Below, in pieces: positions 33,403 to 42,761 of a stretch of 64,000 bases of DNA (positions within the stretch are counted from its first letter, which is position 1; each line of letters opens with the position of its first letter). The notes beneath the pieces are model-generated. The model was not told the origin of the DNA. It did no database searches and saw only the letters and a program-made list of their open reading frames with translations. The position numbers and the translations under genes were made by a program. Source of the DNA: Terriglobus roseus DSM 18391. Lineage in GTDB: Bacteria; Acidobacteriota; Terriglobia; Terriglobales; Acidobacteriaceae. Location: assembly GCF_000265425.1 (NCBI RefSeq), contig NC_018014.1:5022001-5086000 (forward strand), written 5' to 3'.

Positions 33403-34452
33403 TCAATTCGTGGCCACTGGCACCTTCGCATACGCCGCATCCCAGTGCGTCAACAGGTTGTGCAGCGCAACGCTTCCGCATAGCCATGCCGACTCCAAAG
33501 CGAGCTTCGTACCGATGTAAGGCGCTGTCACTGATTCCACCGCCTCATGCCCAGGCCTCTGCATCGAGTAGTTGCTTCCCGTCCGCAGCACCATCACGCG
33601 CCTCGCATCGACCCGCTTCATCGCTGCAAGCCTCGCGATCGCCTCCATGAAACCAGAGTCTTCCATGTTTGTCATCACAAACCGGCCGTTGCCCTGGGTG
33701 TAGAGATTCACCCAGTCTTCCGCATACCCCGTCATGATCTTTCCGTGCCAGTAATAGTCGGAGGCGAACGAGTCACCGATTAGTACGAACGGTGGCCTGA
33801 TCGCCTCTGGATAGCCCACGAAGTCCTTCCGAAACTTGGCGACTGCCGGATCGTCCCCCAGGTTCAAATCCTTCGTCAGGCTGTACGCCCAATCCACAAG
33901 CCCAGCATTCAGTGGATAGGCGTTTGACTTGAAAGGATCTGCATTCGGCAGCGTCTTTGGATTCGGCTCATGCGCTTTGACGGGAAAGATCCCATATGGC
34001 CACTCTTTCGGAGCCTCACGCGAATCTATTTCCCGCGCCACATCGCCGACCACATACTTTGCCCACGCTGCGGAACCAATCGACGCATACTTCGGATCTA
34101 CACCCGCAATACCATTGATCAAAAAGTAGCTGTGCGTCAGGTCGAATCGCGGATCAAGTCCAAGGGCCATCATCGAAGCCGTCGCATTCACCAATGTCGT
34201 GCCGCTCAACATACCAATCACAGTATGTTCCGCATTCGTCCGTAGTGGGTGCGCGCCCCCAGGAAACTCCACGATCTCGGTTAGTTTCTCGCGTTCGACC
34301 CAGAGCTGGAACTCCCCCGGAAGATCGCCGGTGTCCTTCCCTATCTCGAATGTGACGACGATTACAGCCCGTACAGGCCAGGGTTTGGTCTGCTGAGCCT
34401 CCGCCACTCCGACCATTAAAGCCAAAAGAGCAAAAAACAACCGCAGACGCAT
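33403..34452 (-). CDS. Purine nucleoside permease (NUP)-family exported protein
   Basis: 349 residues with a signal peptide ending AEAQQ. Family blocks: VVVTFEIGKDTGD, GAHPLRTNAEHTVIGMLSGTT, YFLINGIAGVDPKYASIGSAAWAKYV, FPVKAHEPNPKTLPN, IGDSFASDYYWHG, MTNMEDSGFMEAI, and RTGSNYSMQRPG. Related to the fungal NUP permeases, which despite the name lack typical transporter helices; the fold resembles nucleoside phosphorylases. Probably periplasmic, acting on nucleosides. Confidence 0.85.
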   Translation of the reverse strand: MRLRLFFALLALMVGVAEAQQTKPWPVRAVIVVTFEIGKDTGDLPGEFQLWVEREKLTEIVEFPGGAHPLRTNAEHTVIGMLSGTTLVNATASMMALGLDPRFDLTHSYFLINGIAGVDPKYASIGSAAWAKYVVGDVAREIDSREAPKEWPYGIFPVKAHEPNPKTLPNADPFKSNAYPLNAGLVDWAYSLTKDLNLGDDPAVAKFRKDFVGYPEAIRPPFVLIGDSFASDYYWHGKIMTGYAEDWVNLYTQGNGRFVMTNMEDSGFMEAIARLAAMKRVDARRVMVLRTGSNYSMQRPGHEAVESVTAPYIGTKLALESAWLCGSVALHNLLTHWDAAYAKVPVATN

Positions 34453-34644
34453 TTCGTAAGCCTCAAAGAAGGAAGTTATCGCCAGACTATCAGCGACGCA
34501 CAGAGATGGGCGCTTCCAGCGATCGAAGGGGCACTACTGGCTACACCCGAAAAAGCATTGCATCGCAACTCGAAAAAGAAAACGCGCCGGCCGTTGCGGC
34601 TCGTCCATCAGCTGCGCCCTCCTACCGGGGCATGCCTCAGTGGT

Positions 34645-36765
34645 TCACTGACTGTTTGGCACTTCGTAAACCAGATGTTTCGGTGAGGGCCCGAACGAAG
34701 GCCAGGTCACGAGCGGAACCTGATTAATCCCGAGGCGGCTGTAGTCGCAGACGCCCTCCCGGAAGATGGTTTTAAGCCTGTCTTGCTGCTTGGGCGTGAG
34801 TGGGACTTGATAGTCACTCAGCGCGATAGGTTTTAGCTGGCACTTGAGTACGTTGGCTGCCAATGGTCCGTCGGCCTCGTGTCGCGTGTTGGAGTACACC
34901 GGATAGAGCTTCTCGCAGCTGCTGGCCTTATCCTGGAAGACCAGTTCGTCTGGAATGAATTTGCTGTCGTGATAGCAACCATTCTGACCGGACGAGGGTT
35001 TGTTTTTTAAAAGAGCCTCCCGCGGCGATCCGGGGCGCTTGTCGGCTTTCCATGCAGTGATCCAGTGATCGAGCAGGTCCTGCGAGGCTGCTGGTGTGGT
35101 CGTGTTGCGCCAGAGAACCATGTTGTCGGCGTTGCCGTTCGCCTGAGCGAGGCGCTCTCGCAGAGCAAAGTGGTACCAGCCATAGTGATAGCCGCCGCTC
35201 TCTTTGGAAGAGCCGTCATCAATGATCGGGATGGCGCTCAGCCCACCGCCACCGCTCAATATAAGGCCGGATTGATAGGCGCGAAGAATGGCATCGACAT
35301 CGCCGGAGGTCCGTTCCTGGGTGTAGTTGGAATCGGCATCCACGCCGCCGATGCGTTCGTTCAGATCCAGGAACTGATCCGGGGTGATGATACCGCGGTT
35401 AAAGGCGACTAGACCGTATTGGACCCCGACATTGTCAAAGGTGCGCAGGGCGAAACCAGTATGCGGATTCACTCCGTAGACGTTGCGCGCAACATCAAAG
35501 ATGGTCGGCCGTGCACCGGTGGGATTCTTATCAGGGCTGTAGCGTAGTTCTTGCGGAACAATATCCTTCCACACGGCCGACATGTAGCTTGTGATGTCTT
35601 CTCGCTGTGGCACGGGATCTGTTCTTTGCGCCTGGTTTGCCATGTCGACCATGGCACCGATGGATTGATAGCCGCCGATTTTTACCTGCTGATCTTCACC
35701 CAACGCAAGCGAAGGATTACTGCGAAAAGCATGTATGAGAAGGTGTGCGTCCAGCCCCGCCAGCGCAATGGAGAGAGCGTCGGGAAAGGTGCTGCGGATC
35801 ATTACGCCATCGAAAAGGCCAGGAAATGCATCGGCAATCTGAAGCGAGGTGTACGCACCGCCTGATCCACCGATAGAGATTGTCCACGCCGGGGTGCCGA
35901 ACGTTTCGATGAAATGTTCTTTGCCCATTGCAGTTGCTTCTGCGGCAAGGATGGCATTGCAACTGTTGCCTGAGTGGTTGAGCGTGTTGCTGAAGAGTGC
36001 GTAGCCTTGTGCGAGCCGCTGACGGTCAAGGATCGATGTGCCGAGCGCGGAGCCTTGCACATACCAGCCCCCCGGACAGCCCGATCCCTCCAAGGCAACA
36101 AGTTTTTGATTCCAGCCCTTGGGAGGATGGAAAGGCGTCGGCGGTGGCTCGGTTGATGGGTCGTACAGAATTGCATTCTGATAGATCCCTCGATCCATAG
36201 TCCCTGTCTCAACGCGGACGATGAAGTTGACGCTGTCCCCAGTGAGCGTTGTCGTTGTGGACATGTCCGGCGGCAGTTGTCGAACGTCCGTGAGTGGCTT
36301 GAACTCCACGCTAGAGGTCGGAAGGTAGACGTACTGAATGACGGTCTTTGCCGAACAGTTTTCATCCAAAGGCTTACCGAGCATTGAGCCGTCGGGCAGG
36401 CGGAAGTGCTCTGTCTCACAGAGGAACGGCTGCTGTCGGGGGCCGGAAAAGACGGGGCCTTCGATGGGATAGTCGATGAGATCGAGGATCGCTCGTCCGC
36501 TGCGAAGATCGTTGTGCCCGAGATGTAGACCGTCTACGAGGCCTACGAACGTACCTTGACTGGTTGACCGGAAGCGGTCACTGATGTCGATCGAATTAAG
36601 CGTTACCTTTGGGTGTGCGAGAGCGGTCTTCAACTCGACGAGCACATCGCCTCCGGTGACAAGGCTGGGGTCGCTCGAGAGTGCGCGCAGGTCGGTCTGA
36701 GCGCGAAGTGTTGTTCCAACGAACAGCATTACGATTGATGCCGTGCGCATACTCCTAGGGCTCAT
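34645..36765 (-). CDS. Secreted alpha/beta hydrolase-like protein (DUF6351 type)
   Basis: 706 residues from ATG at 36765, chosen because GGAGG sits just upstream and a signal peptide follows. N-terminal part is rich in beta strands; middle part is an alpha/beta hydrolase with nucleophile elbow SIGGSGGAYTSLQIAD and the sequence AAEATAMGKEHF before it; later GGVDADSN, NPHTGFALRTFDNVGVQYGL and a Cys-containing C-terminus. Resembles DUF6351 proteins, distantly related to tannase/feruloyl esterases. No substrate can be named. The 192 bases between it and the NUP gene hold nothing I can support. Confidence 0.75.
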   Translation of the reverse strand: MSPRSMRTASIVMLFVGTTLRAQTDLRALSSDPSLVTGGDVLVELKTALAHPKVTLNSIDISDRFRSTSQGTFVGLVDGLHLGHNDLRSGRAILDLIDYPIEGPVFSGPRQQPFLCETEHFRLPDGSMLGKPLDENCSAKTVIQYVYLPTSSVEFKPLTDVRQLPPDMSTTTTLTGDSVNFIVRVETGTMDRGIYQNAILYDPSTEPPPTPFHPPKGWNQKLVALEGSGCPGGWYVQGSALGTSILDRQRLAQGYALFSNTLNHSGNSCNAILAAEATAMGKEHFIETFGTPAWTISIGGSGGAYTSLQIADAFPGLFDGVMIRSTFPDALSIALAGLDAHLLIHAFRSNPSLALGEDQQVKIGGYQSIGAMVDMANQAQRTDPVPQREDITSYMSAVWKDIVPQELRYSPDKNPTGARPTIFDVARNVYGVNPHTGFALRTFDNVGVQYGLVAFNRGIITPDQFLDLNERIGGVDADSNYTQERTSGDVDAILRAYQSGLILSGGGGLSAIPIIDDGSSKESGGYHYGWYHFALRERLAQANGNADNMVLWRNTTTPAASQDLLDHWITAWKADKRPGSPREALLKNKPSSGQNGCYHDSKFIPDELVFQDKASSCEKLYPVYSNTRHEADGPLAANVLKCQLKPIALSDYQVPLTPKQQDRLKTIFREGVCDYSRLGINQVPLVTWPSFGPSPKHLVYEVPNSQ

Positions 36766-37259
36766 GCGAAATCCTCCTGCAATCTTCAGAGCGAAGCAAT
36801 TCCCAAAGTGCGTCGCGTTGACTCTCCCGATGAGCCAGACGATGAGCGATTCTTTGCGAATATCCACCATAAGCTAAGCTAACCGTTCCACTGTTGCGCA
36901 CGCACCCAAGGAGTGCCGGCGTTATCGGAAACTGACGACTCCGGCCCAGGACATGTGAGTCGCAGACTCATTCCATGCTACTCAGCAATTCCAAGGTACG
37001 AGAGGATGTAGATCAATGCTGTGTGCCCGATTGGGATAGCAAGGATAGGCCCCACCGATCAGGGCCATCTTCAAGCGCTTGAGCGTTTCTTCGCGCATGG
37101 CTGCACGATAACAAGTTGAGCCGATGTGTCCGTCTCGCTTCCGCAACGACTAGACGATAACGCGACTTCCGATACCAATCTTCCGCCTGTTTCCGAAAAC
37201 CCGTTTTGCGGGACCGTAGGATTAAGGTGGACGCAACGACAACCTTTGAGAGCAGCAAG
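36766..37259. other. Intergenic region upstream of the accessory block
   Basis: About 490 bases with no convincing gene. On the minus strand 37000-37075 encodes a short hydrophobic tail (GHTALIYILSYLGIAE then stop), perhaps the end of a lost membrane protein. The first copy of the interspersed repeat lies at 37187-37213. Confidence 0.35.
37187..37213 (-). repeat. Interspersed palindromic repeat, copy 1 (reverse orientation)
   Basis: Reverse complement of the family core GGGTTTTCGGAAACAG with a TGCGGGA flank. See other copies at 37586, 37626, 38326, 39127, 39801 and 39881. Confidence 0.75.
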
Positions 37260-37571
37260 ATGAGCGGAAGTTACCCCCCTGTCAATGACGTTCTTCAGCT
37301 ACATGGCATGAGCAGCAGCAAGCTGACAGTCCGAACCTTGACCTACGAAGACGACGACTCGACTGCGCCTTCTGCGAGGAGAACGTTCGTTCTCTTGGAA
37401 GGGAACGAGAACGCCTTGAGATTCCTCGCTGAAACGATCTTGGCTCACATCGCTACACCGATCTGCGATTTGAGCCTTCATCCTTCCGGCGCGGGTAGTG
37501 CGCATTTCGATCCGACTTCTACTGCGGGGATTATTCTGCACACGTTGCCTTGCGAAAACGGACACTACTAA
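37260..37571 (+). CDS. Small protein of unknown function
   Basis: 103 residues from the Met at 37260 (frame open further upstream). Acidic middle (YEDDDS), then TFVLLEGNENALRFLAETI and a C-terminal LSLHPSGAGSAHFDPTSTAGIILH motif that looks conserved. No signal or membrane segment. Sits between repeat copies 1 and 2. Family not recognised; an immunity-type orphan is possible but unproven. Confidence 0.55.
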   Translation: MSGSYPPVNDVLQLHGMSSSKLTVRTLTYEDDDSTAPSARRTFVLLEGNENALRFLAETILAHIATPICDLSLHPSGAGSAHFDPTSTAGIILHTLPCENGHY

Positions 37572-37585
37572 CCAAGAGGCGAGAG

Positions 37586-37652
37586 TTCCCGCGAAGTTGG
37601 GTTTTCGGAAACAGAAGCGTCGGGAGTTTCCGAAAACGCCGTTTGCGGGAAA
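37586..37652 (+). repeat. Inverted pair of interspersed repeats, copies 2 and 3 (REPIN-like)
   Basis: Forward copy at 37586-37614 (TTCCCGCGAAG then GGGTTTTCGGAAACAG) and reverse copy at 37626-37652, spaced 11 bases. Together they form a hairpin-capable unit just after the small gene's stop. Confidence 0.8.
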
Positions 37653-37692
37653 GCGGCGCGTTTCACCGCTGGCGAACTGGCCAGCAACTTGT

Positions 37693-38277
37693 TCAGTTGG
37701 GTCGCTGCCCCTCGAACCAATGTTCATTCATGGTGCTGAGGAACTCGGGTGTGATTGGGAAACCCGAGGCGGAGCCAATGACGGCGTCGATTCCGCAGCG
37801 AGGGCAGTCGGCCGTTAAAGCTTCTCTATCGTAGATCCAGTCCACGATCTCTGAAGGCGGATAGATGGACATACAGTAAAAGCAGCCACACAGCGCGCTC
37901 GCTTCTACCTCAACACGGTTCTCTATGCAGTGTTTGTGGGCACGTATGTAGTCGGCTTGCAGATTGATCCAGGCTGATCCCTCGTACTCACGCCTCACTT
38001 CGCGAGAACTCTGCCACGAACTCCAGACGTATCCCACCTTGATCCCGAACCAGACAAGGAGCAATTCAGCGGTAACGATTAGAAATCGTGCTTGTTGCCA
38101 GTGACTGTGAAACCGATGCCCGGCACTGAACGGAACTATGATCGCAACGTTTACAAGGAGGGCTATCCCAGCCTTCGTCGCGGAAGACTTGCAAGCTTTT
38201 AGCCGCTCAGCAGCGTATCTTTCAAACTCCGCTTGCTCTTCTCTTGTCCATCGCTCTTGAGGTTCAGCACCAAACAT
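37693..38277 (-). CDS. Two-helix membrane protein with C-terminal Cys-pair domain
   Basis: 194 residues: coiled N-terminus, two hydrophobic segments (about 37-55 and 65-85), and a cytoplasmic C-terminal domain with LCGCFYCMSIYPPSEIVDWI and DCPRCGIDAVIGSASGFPIT. The two cysteine knuckles (CGCFYC and CPRCG) look like a zinc ribbon. I have seen this C-terminal motif as a stand-alone conserved bacterial domain but know no function. Repeats flank it on both sides. Confidence 0.7.
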   Translation of the reverse strand: MFGAEPQERWTREEQAEFERYAAERLKACKSSATKAGIALLVNVAIIVPFSAGHRFHSHWQQARFLIVTAELLLVWFGIKVGYVWSSWQSSREVRREYEGSAWINLQADYIRAHKHCIENRVEVEASALCGCFYCMSIYPPSEIVDWIYDREALTADCPRCGIDAVIGSASGFPITPEFLSTMNEHWFEGQRPN

Positions 38278-38325
38278 CCCTCCACTTTAAGAGCTCACCG
38301 TCGGCCCGTCTCCAGTGGAATACTG

Positions 38326-38348
38326 AAAAGTCGGGTTTTCGGAAACAG
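38326..38348 (+). repeat. Interspersed repeat, copy 4 (truncated)
   Basis: Only the right arm remains: AAAAGTCGGG followed by TTTTCGGAAACAG. It lies in the 328-base gap between the zinc-ribbon gene and the next membrane gene; nothing else was seen in that gap. Confidence 0.7.
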
Positions 38349-38605
38349 GCGAGGCTCTGAGCACCCTTATGCGTTGCGCTAACCTCTTGCCATAAGACTT
38401 GACGCTGTTGAGATCGTGCTTCGCACAGAAGAAGTCTTCATATTGCAATCAGCGACAGCCAAGCCGGTTCCGTCCTGACCGTACGAGACTTCTACATTGT
38501 GATCTGCGACAGGTTGGGCCTGCCAGCCTTACCCTCTCCTGTGACTTCGGCTGTGCTTCCGAAGGTTCTATAACGTCGCCTTTTCAAGGCGCGTGCGTGT
38601 TCCGA

Positions 38606-39076
38606 TTATGTCTTTCGCCGCTCGGCCAGCCACATCAACGCAGCTGCCGTTATCATCGCAAGCGGGGTCAGAAACAGAAGGTAGCTGAGCCAGTTGTATT
38701 CGTAGAAGAAACGCGCGTTGACGTCGCCCCAAAACGGAAAGAATGCAGGTTTTACGCTAGTTGGGTCCCAGGAATTCCGCCACAAGACATTCGCGGCAGT
38801 GTAAGCAACTAAGCACAGGCCCGTACACCAGCCCGATCGCACCGCCGTTCCGAGACGACTGACACTCCGAAAAATTAGCCTGCCCAAGAGTGTGGCTGCC
38901 GCACACAGCCCAGTCGTAATCGCGGCCATCTTCAGCACTAGACTGTGTGCCTCCGTCAGGCTGTAACCTCCGCCTTCGACCTGTGCTCGCATCGAGTAAA
39001 CAGACCAGAGGGCGAAGGCGAACAGGGCATAGAACACTGCGGTGGCCGCGCTATACCGCAAACCCTTCTCAACCAT
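38606..39076 (-). CDS. Four-helix membrane protein of unknown function
   Basis: 156 residues with four hydrophobic segments (about 8-28, 47-65, 80-98, 128-148). An aromatic loop FFPFWGDVNARFFYEYNW precedes the last helix. No recognised family; same strand as neighbours but separated by repeat copies. Confidence 0.6.
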   Translation of the reverse strand: MVEKGLRYSAATAVFYALFAFALWSVYSMRAQVEGGGYSLTEAHSLVLKMAAITTGLCAAATLLGRLIFRSVSRLGTAVRSGWCTGLCLVAYTAANVLWRNSWDPTSVKPAFFPFWGDVNARFFYEYNWLSYLLFLTPLAMITAAALMWLAERRKT

Positions 39077-39126
39077 GACACCCTCTCATAGACGATTTGA
39101 AACCATAATCAAGAATTTAGCTCTCG

Positions 39127-39155
39127 TTCCCGCAAAGTCGGGTTTTCGGAAACAG
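39127..39155 (+). repeat. Interspersed repeat, copy 5
   Basis: Complete forward copy (TTCCCGCAAAG, then GGGTTTTCGGAAACAG). A decayed partner (CTTGTTTTGCGGAG) may lie about 35 bases further on, near 39184-39197. Confidence 0.75.
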
Positions 39156-39218
39156 TTTGCCAGGGCAGGAAGTCCCGAGATCTTGTTTTGCGGAGTCGGT
39201 CTACAGGCCTTCGGGCTG

Positions 39219-39761
39219 CTATTTGCGGAACACAATCTCTGAACCCGCATCAATCTCGATTGAGGTGCCACCGCCGTATCCCATCACATTGGCTCCGCTA
39301 AGGCCGGCGGATCGGTCTCGATCATGTTCGGCAAGTCCTCTGAACCCTTCAAGTTCGATGTTCCGTGTGAGCCAGTCCCGTCCAGCGTCGCGCCAAGTGC
39401 CATGTGCAACCCCTTCCCCCACAGGCTTACCGTTGTATTCATTCCTGAAGTGCCAGACCTCGACGAACGTTCCGTCGCCCTGCATGCTAAGGGCGGCAGT
39501 CCCCCAAGTGCCGTTGCTCGTGTATTGACCAGGAACAGCAGCTGTTCGCGTCACCCAGATCATTCGTAGCGGAGTGAAGAGGAGCCATCCGAGAAGGACG
39601 ACGGATGCGATCAGAATCACCTTCGATAGGCCCGTTCGACTAGACCAAGAGGGACGCTGCCGATGGTTGGCTACTTCCCAGCCGACGTACATGGCTAATC
39701 CCATTAGGATCACACCACCAACTACAAAAGCCAGAAAATAGAGTGCATGGCTGACTTCCAA
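39219..39761 (-). CDS. Membrane-anchored protein with extracytoplasmic beta domain
   Basis: 180 residues: two helices (about 7-28 and 45-67), then a domain of about 110 residues rich in Gly, Trp and beta pattern (GTWGTAALSMQGDGTFVEVW, GVAHGTWRDAG). The layout suggests a lipocalin-like or lipid/peptide-binding exoplasmic domain. Not recognised. Confidence 0.6.
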   Translation of the reverse strand: MEVSHALYFLAFVVGGVILMGLAMYVGWEVANHRQRPSWSSRTGLSKVILIASVVLLGWLLFTPLRMIWVTRTAAVPGQYTSNGTWGTAALSMQGDGTFVEVWHFRNEYNGKPVGEGVAHGTWRDAGRDWLTRNIELEGFRGLAEHDRDRSAGLSGANVMGYGGGTSIEIDAGSEIVFRK

Positions 39762-39800
39762 GGTTTCTCCAACTTGGGAGCCATTTTAATGCTCAGGTTC

Positions 39801-39906
39801 TTCCTGCAAAGTCGGGTTTTCGGAAACTGTGGGGTCTCCGGAATGGCAGTGCGGGTCCGGGACGGCTGTGCGTCAAGGGACTTTCCGAAAACGCTGTTTG
39901 CGGGAA
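39801..39906 (+). repeat. Inverted pair of interspersed repeats, copies 6 and 7 (REPIN-like)
   Basis: Forward copy 39801-39829 (TTCCTGCAAAG, GGGTTTTCGGAAACTG) and reverse copy 39881-39906, separated by 51 bases. A further half-matching segment (GTTTTCCGTAAACTG) lies at about 39937-39951. Confidence 0.75.
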
Positions 39907-40341
39907 CAAGGCATTCAGTTCACTCAGTTTTGAGCCGTTTTCCGTAAACTGTCGACTGGATGGAGCGATTCTTTGCAGCGGCCGCCAGATCTATAGCCTT
40001 ACGCTCGCGAAAGATCTGATAAGTGAGCTTCTTGGGATGACCCGACTTGCCAAACCACGGTAGGAGCTCGCATGAGCGGACCTCAACTGTGGAACCTGTG
40101 CGACTCTCTGCCTATCTCGAAGGCGCCTGTGCCGTTCGGATCGTGGCTTTTGCGGGTCTCGTGGCGAGGTGACGGCTGAGTATGCGAAAGGGAGCCGAAA
40201 ACTACAAGGGTGAGCGCCACCGCCTCGACTGAGAACCCGGCCCATTCCCATCGGAACCCGGATACAAATCAGCTAAAGTTGCTTTCAATGTTGCGCCCTA
40301 GTGAGTGGAACTCCGATACACAGGAGTCAGCCCAACCATCT

Positions 40342-40446
40342 GTCGTCATCATTACCAACGACGCAAATACATGCGCAGGCCGAGCTGAATTGCTGGAGCT
40401 GGACGGATTCGAAGCTCATTCCGTGTATCGCACGGCTATACCCTAA
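40342..40446 (+). pseudogene. Truncated response-regulator receiver remnant
   Basis: An open frame gives PSVVIITNDANTCAGRAELL then ELDGFEAHSVYRTAIP and a stop. This reads as the first beta strand, acidic pocket and first helix of a receiver domain, cut before the phospho-acceptor. The rest of 39907-40535 shows no gene I can support. Confidence 0.4.
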
Positions 40447-40535
40447 AAGTTAAAACAACTTGCAACGTGGATCGGACGCCCACGTACGGCTCGTAGGGTA
40501 AGATCGTGGTCGGCCCTCCTCCGCCTTAACTCCCC

Positions 40536-42644
40536 ATGCTTTACTGCTTCGGCCCCTATTCCCTGGACATGGATCTGCCCCTGCTCATGCGTGAGGGGGT
40601 CGTCGTCTCTGTCCCTCCACGTGCTCTCGACCTATTGGTTCTGCTCATCGACCGGCGCGACACTGCGGTCGCAAAGCGCGAACTGATGGACGCGCTTTGG
40701 CCTAACGCCTTCGTCGAGGAAGGGAGCCTCACCCAGCTCATTTCGGTCCTCCGGAAGGCTCTCGCAGACGACTTCCCCGACACCAGTCCAATCCAGACCA
40801 TCTCAAAAGTAGGGTATCGCTTCCGCGCCACTGTCATTGCAACCGAGCATCCGCCAACTTCGCTTAGGGCACCGGAATCTCTAAGACCCGCGCCCCACAT
40901 CGCCAGTCTGCCGCCCGAAGCGCCGGCTAAACCCTCCCAACCTCCACGCCACCGCCCACTTCTCCAGATTTCGCGAACGCTCCGCCTATTCGCGATCGCC
41001 GGCTGCGTCTGCCTTGCGCTGATGCTTTTGCTTTTGCTTGCGACCCCATGGTCTCGGCGTCACGACATCCTCAACCGCGCACAGGCGGCCAGGCCCCGGG
41101 CGACACTTGCTGTCCTGCCGTTTCAGAATCTCGCTGCTTCCCCCGACAGCGCTTGGGTCGGATCGGCCGTGCAGGAGATGCTCAGCACCGATCTGCGGCT
41201 CACTCAAAGGCTCCGCGTTCTCTCCACCGAGGACGTCGACCGTGCCTTAAAAGAGACAAACATCATCGCCACTGCCGACCTGGCCGTCCCCACTCTTCGT
41301 CATCTCGGCGACGATCTCGACTGCGGCTACACCCTCACCGGAGCCTACCTCCTGCGCGCCGGCCGCTTGCGCCTGGATGTCCGCATCATCAATTTAAAGA
41401 CCGGCGCTACCGAGCAGGAGCAGACCTTCGAGCGGTCGGAGGCTGATCTCTTGCCGATGCTTACTCAGGTCCGCCAGCTCGTAGCCGAGAGTTTGGGGGG
41501 ACAGCAGTCGCCACAGGATCGGCAACTGGCCAGCCTCGCAACCGGCGTCAACCCCGCGGCCTTCCAGCTTTACTCCGAAGGACTTGAGCGAACCAGACGT
41601 TACGACGGAAAAGGGGCCATCGAAATCCTGGAACGCGCGAAGCAAATGGATCCAGACTACCCGCTCATCCACCTGGCTCTTTCCACTGCATGGACGGAGC
41701 GCGGAGAGGAATCGAAGGCCGCGGCCGAGGCCGATCGCGCCTTACAGCTCGCCGGAAGCCTGCCCCGTGAAGAGCAGCTCACCATCCAGGCAAGGGCGCA
41801 GAGTGCGAAGCACCAATTCGCCGCCGCAGCCCAGACATACGCTGCACTCGTAAGCTTCTTCCCGGATAACCCGCAATATGGTCGGCTCCTCGTGCAAGCC
41901 CTCTCCAGCGCCGGACAGTCCTCAGAAGCGCTCACCCAGGCGAAGGCTCTCCTTGCTACTTTCGGGAACCGACCGCCGGATCCCATGACAGACTCCGTCA
42001 TCGCCGATCTCTACAGCACCAAAGGAGATTGGTCCAAGGCCCTTGAGTGGTCCGAGAAAGGAATCGCTGAGAGCCGCAGGCGCGGCGCCCCCATCCTCTA
42101 TGAGCGGCTTCTTACCTCGGCCTCACAGGCAAATTTCTACCTCCAGCGCTACGCCCCCGCGGAATCCCAGACCCGCGAAGCGCTGGACCTCGCCGCCCGC
42201 TACGATGACGTCTCCGGTAGACTCCGCGCCCTGAACCGCATGGGACAGATCGCCACCGCTCAGCATGACTGGGCGCTCGCCAAGAGCTCTCTCAACGACG
42301 CCATCGCCATCGAGCAGAAGCTCGATCAGCCACAGCGTCAGGTTCATACCCTGCTCACGCTCAGCCGCCTGGAAGAGCAACAGGGCGATCTCCCCAGGGC
42401 ATCCCTCGCCGCTCGCCAGGCGCTTCAGCTCGCCGGCACCTTGGGATTCGCCGAGACCGCAACCGAGGCCAGACTGCAGCTTGCAATCCTCACTGGAAAA
42501 AGTGGCGATAGAGCCCTCGCTCTCCGGCAGCTCGCGGATGTCGAGGCTGACGCAGACCGAATCCAGGACGCCTACCTGAAAGCTCAGGCTAGGTCCGCCC
42601 GCGAAGCGCTCCATGGCTCCGGGAAGCCCCGGAGTGCGCTGTAA
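40536..42644 (+). CDS. CadC-type winged-helix regulator with TM segment and TPR domain
   Basis: 702 residues. N-terminal OmpR-type winged helix (about 8-98: YSLD..., PRALDLLVLL, LMDALWPNAFVEEGSLTQLISVLRKAL, IQTISKVGYRF), Pro-rich linker, a single membrane helix (about 150-170), a FlgO/TolB-N-like domain (about 185-300: LAVLPFQNLAASPDSAWVGSAVQEML), then TPR repeats to the end. The helix places DNA binding in the cytoplasm and TPRs outside. This architecture is common in Acidobacteriota. Immediately upstream of two collagen-like genes on the same strand, so it may regulate them (inference). Confidence 0.88.
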   Translation: MLYCFGPYSLDMDLPLLMREGVVVSVPPRALDLLVLLIDRRDTAVAKRELMDALWPNAFVEEGSLTQLISVLRKALADDFPDTSPIQTISKVGYRFRATVIATEHPPTSLRAPESLRPAPHIASLPPEAPAKPSQPPRHRPLLQISRTLRLFAIAGCVCLALMLLLLLATPWSRRHDILNRAQAARPRATLAVLPFQNLAASPDSAWVGSAVQEMLSTDLRLTQRLRVLSTEDVDRALKETNIIATADLAVPTLRHLGDDLDCGYTLTGAYLLRAGRLRLDVRIINLKTGATEQEQTFERSEADLLPMLTQVRQLVAESLGGQQSPQDRQLASLATGVNPAAFQLYSEGLERTRRYDGKGAIEILERAKQMDPDYPLIHLALSTAWTERGEESKAAAEADRALQLAGSLPREEQLTIQARAQSAKHQFAAAAQTYAALVSFFPDNPQYGRLLVQALSSAGQSSEALTQAKALLATFGNRPPDPMTDSVIADLYSTKGDWSKALEWSEKGIAESRRRGAPILYERLLTSASQANFYLQRYAPAESQTREALDLAARYDDVSGRLRALNRMGQIATAQHDWALAKSSLNDAIAIEQKLDQPQRQVHTLLTLSRLEEQQGDLPRASLAARQALQLAGTLGFAETATEARLQLAILTGKSGDRALALRQLADVEADADRIQDAYLKAQARSAREALHGSGKPRSAL

Positions 42645-42761
42645 GTTCTTCTTTCAGAAAACTTTGAGCTTTTCTTGAGAAAAGAAAAGGACTTCAGCAT
42701 AGGCAAATGAAACCTTCGAGCTATCCCCTCGAGGTTTCACCTCCGCGCTTTCAGGAGTCCT

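Noticed and set aside
34506..34727. Possible small plus-strand gene between the NUP and hydrolase genes
   Set aside because: Overlaps the hydrolase 3' end, has no ribosome site and no recognisable sequence.
37187..39906. Repeat family considered as CRISPR
   Set aside because: Copies are far apart, in both orientations and separated by genes, with no regular spacers or cas genes.
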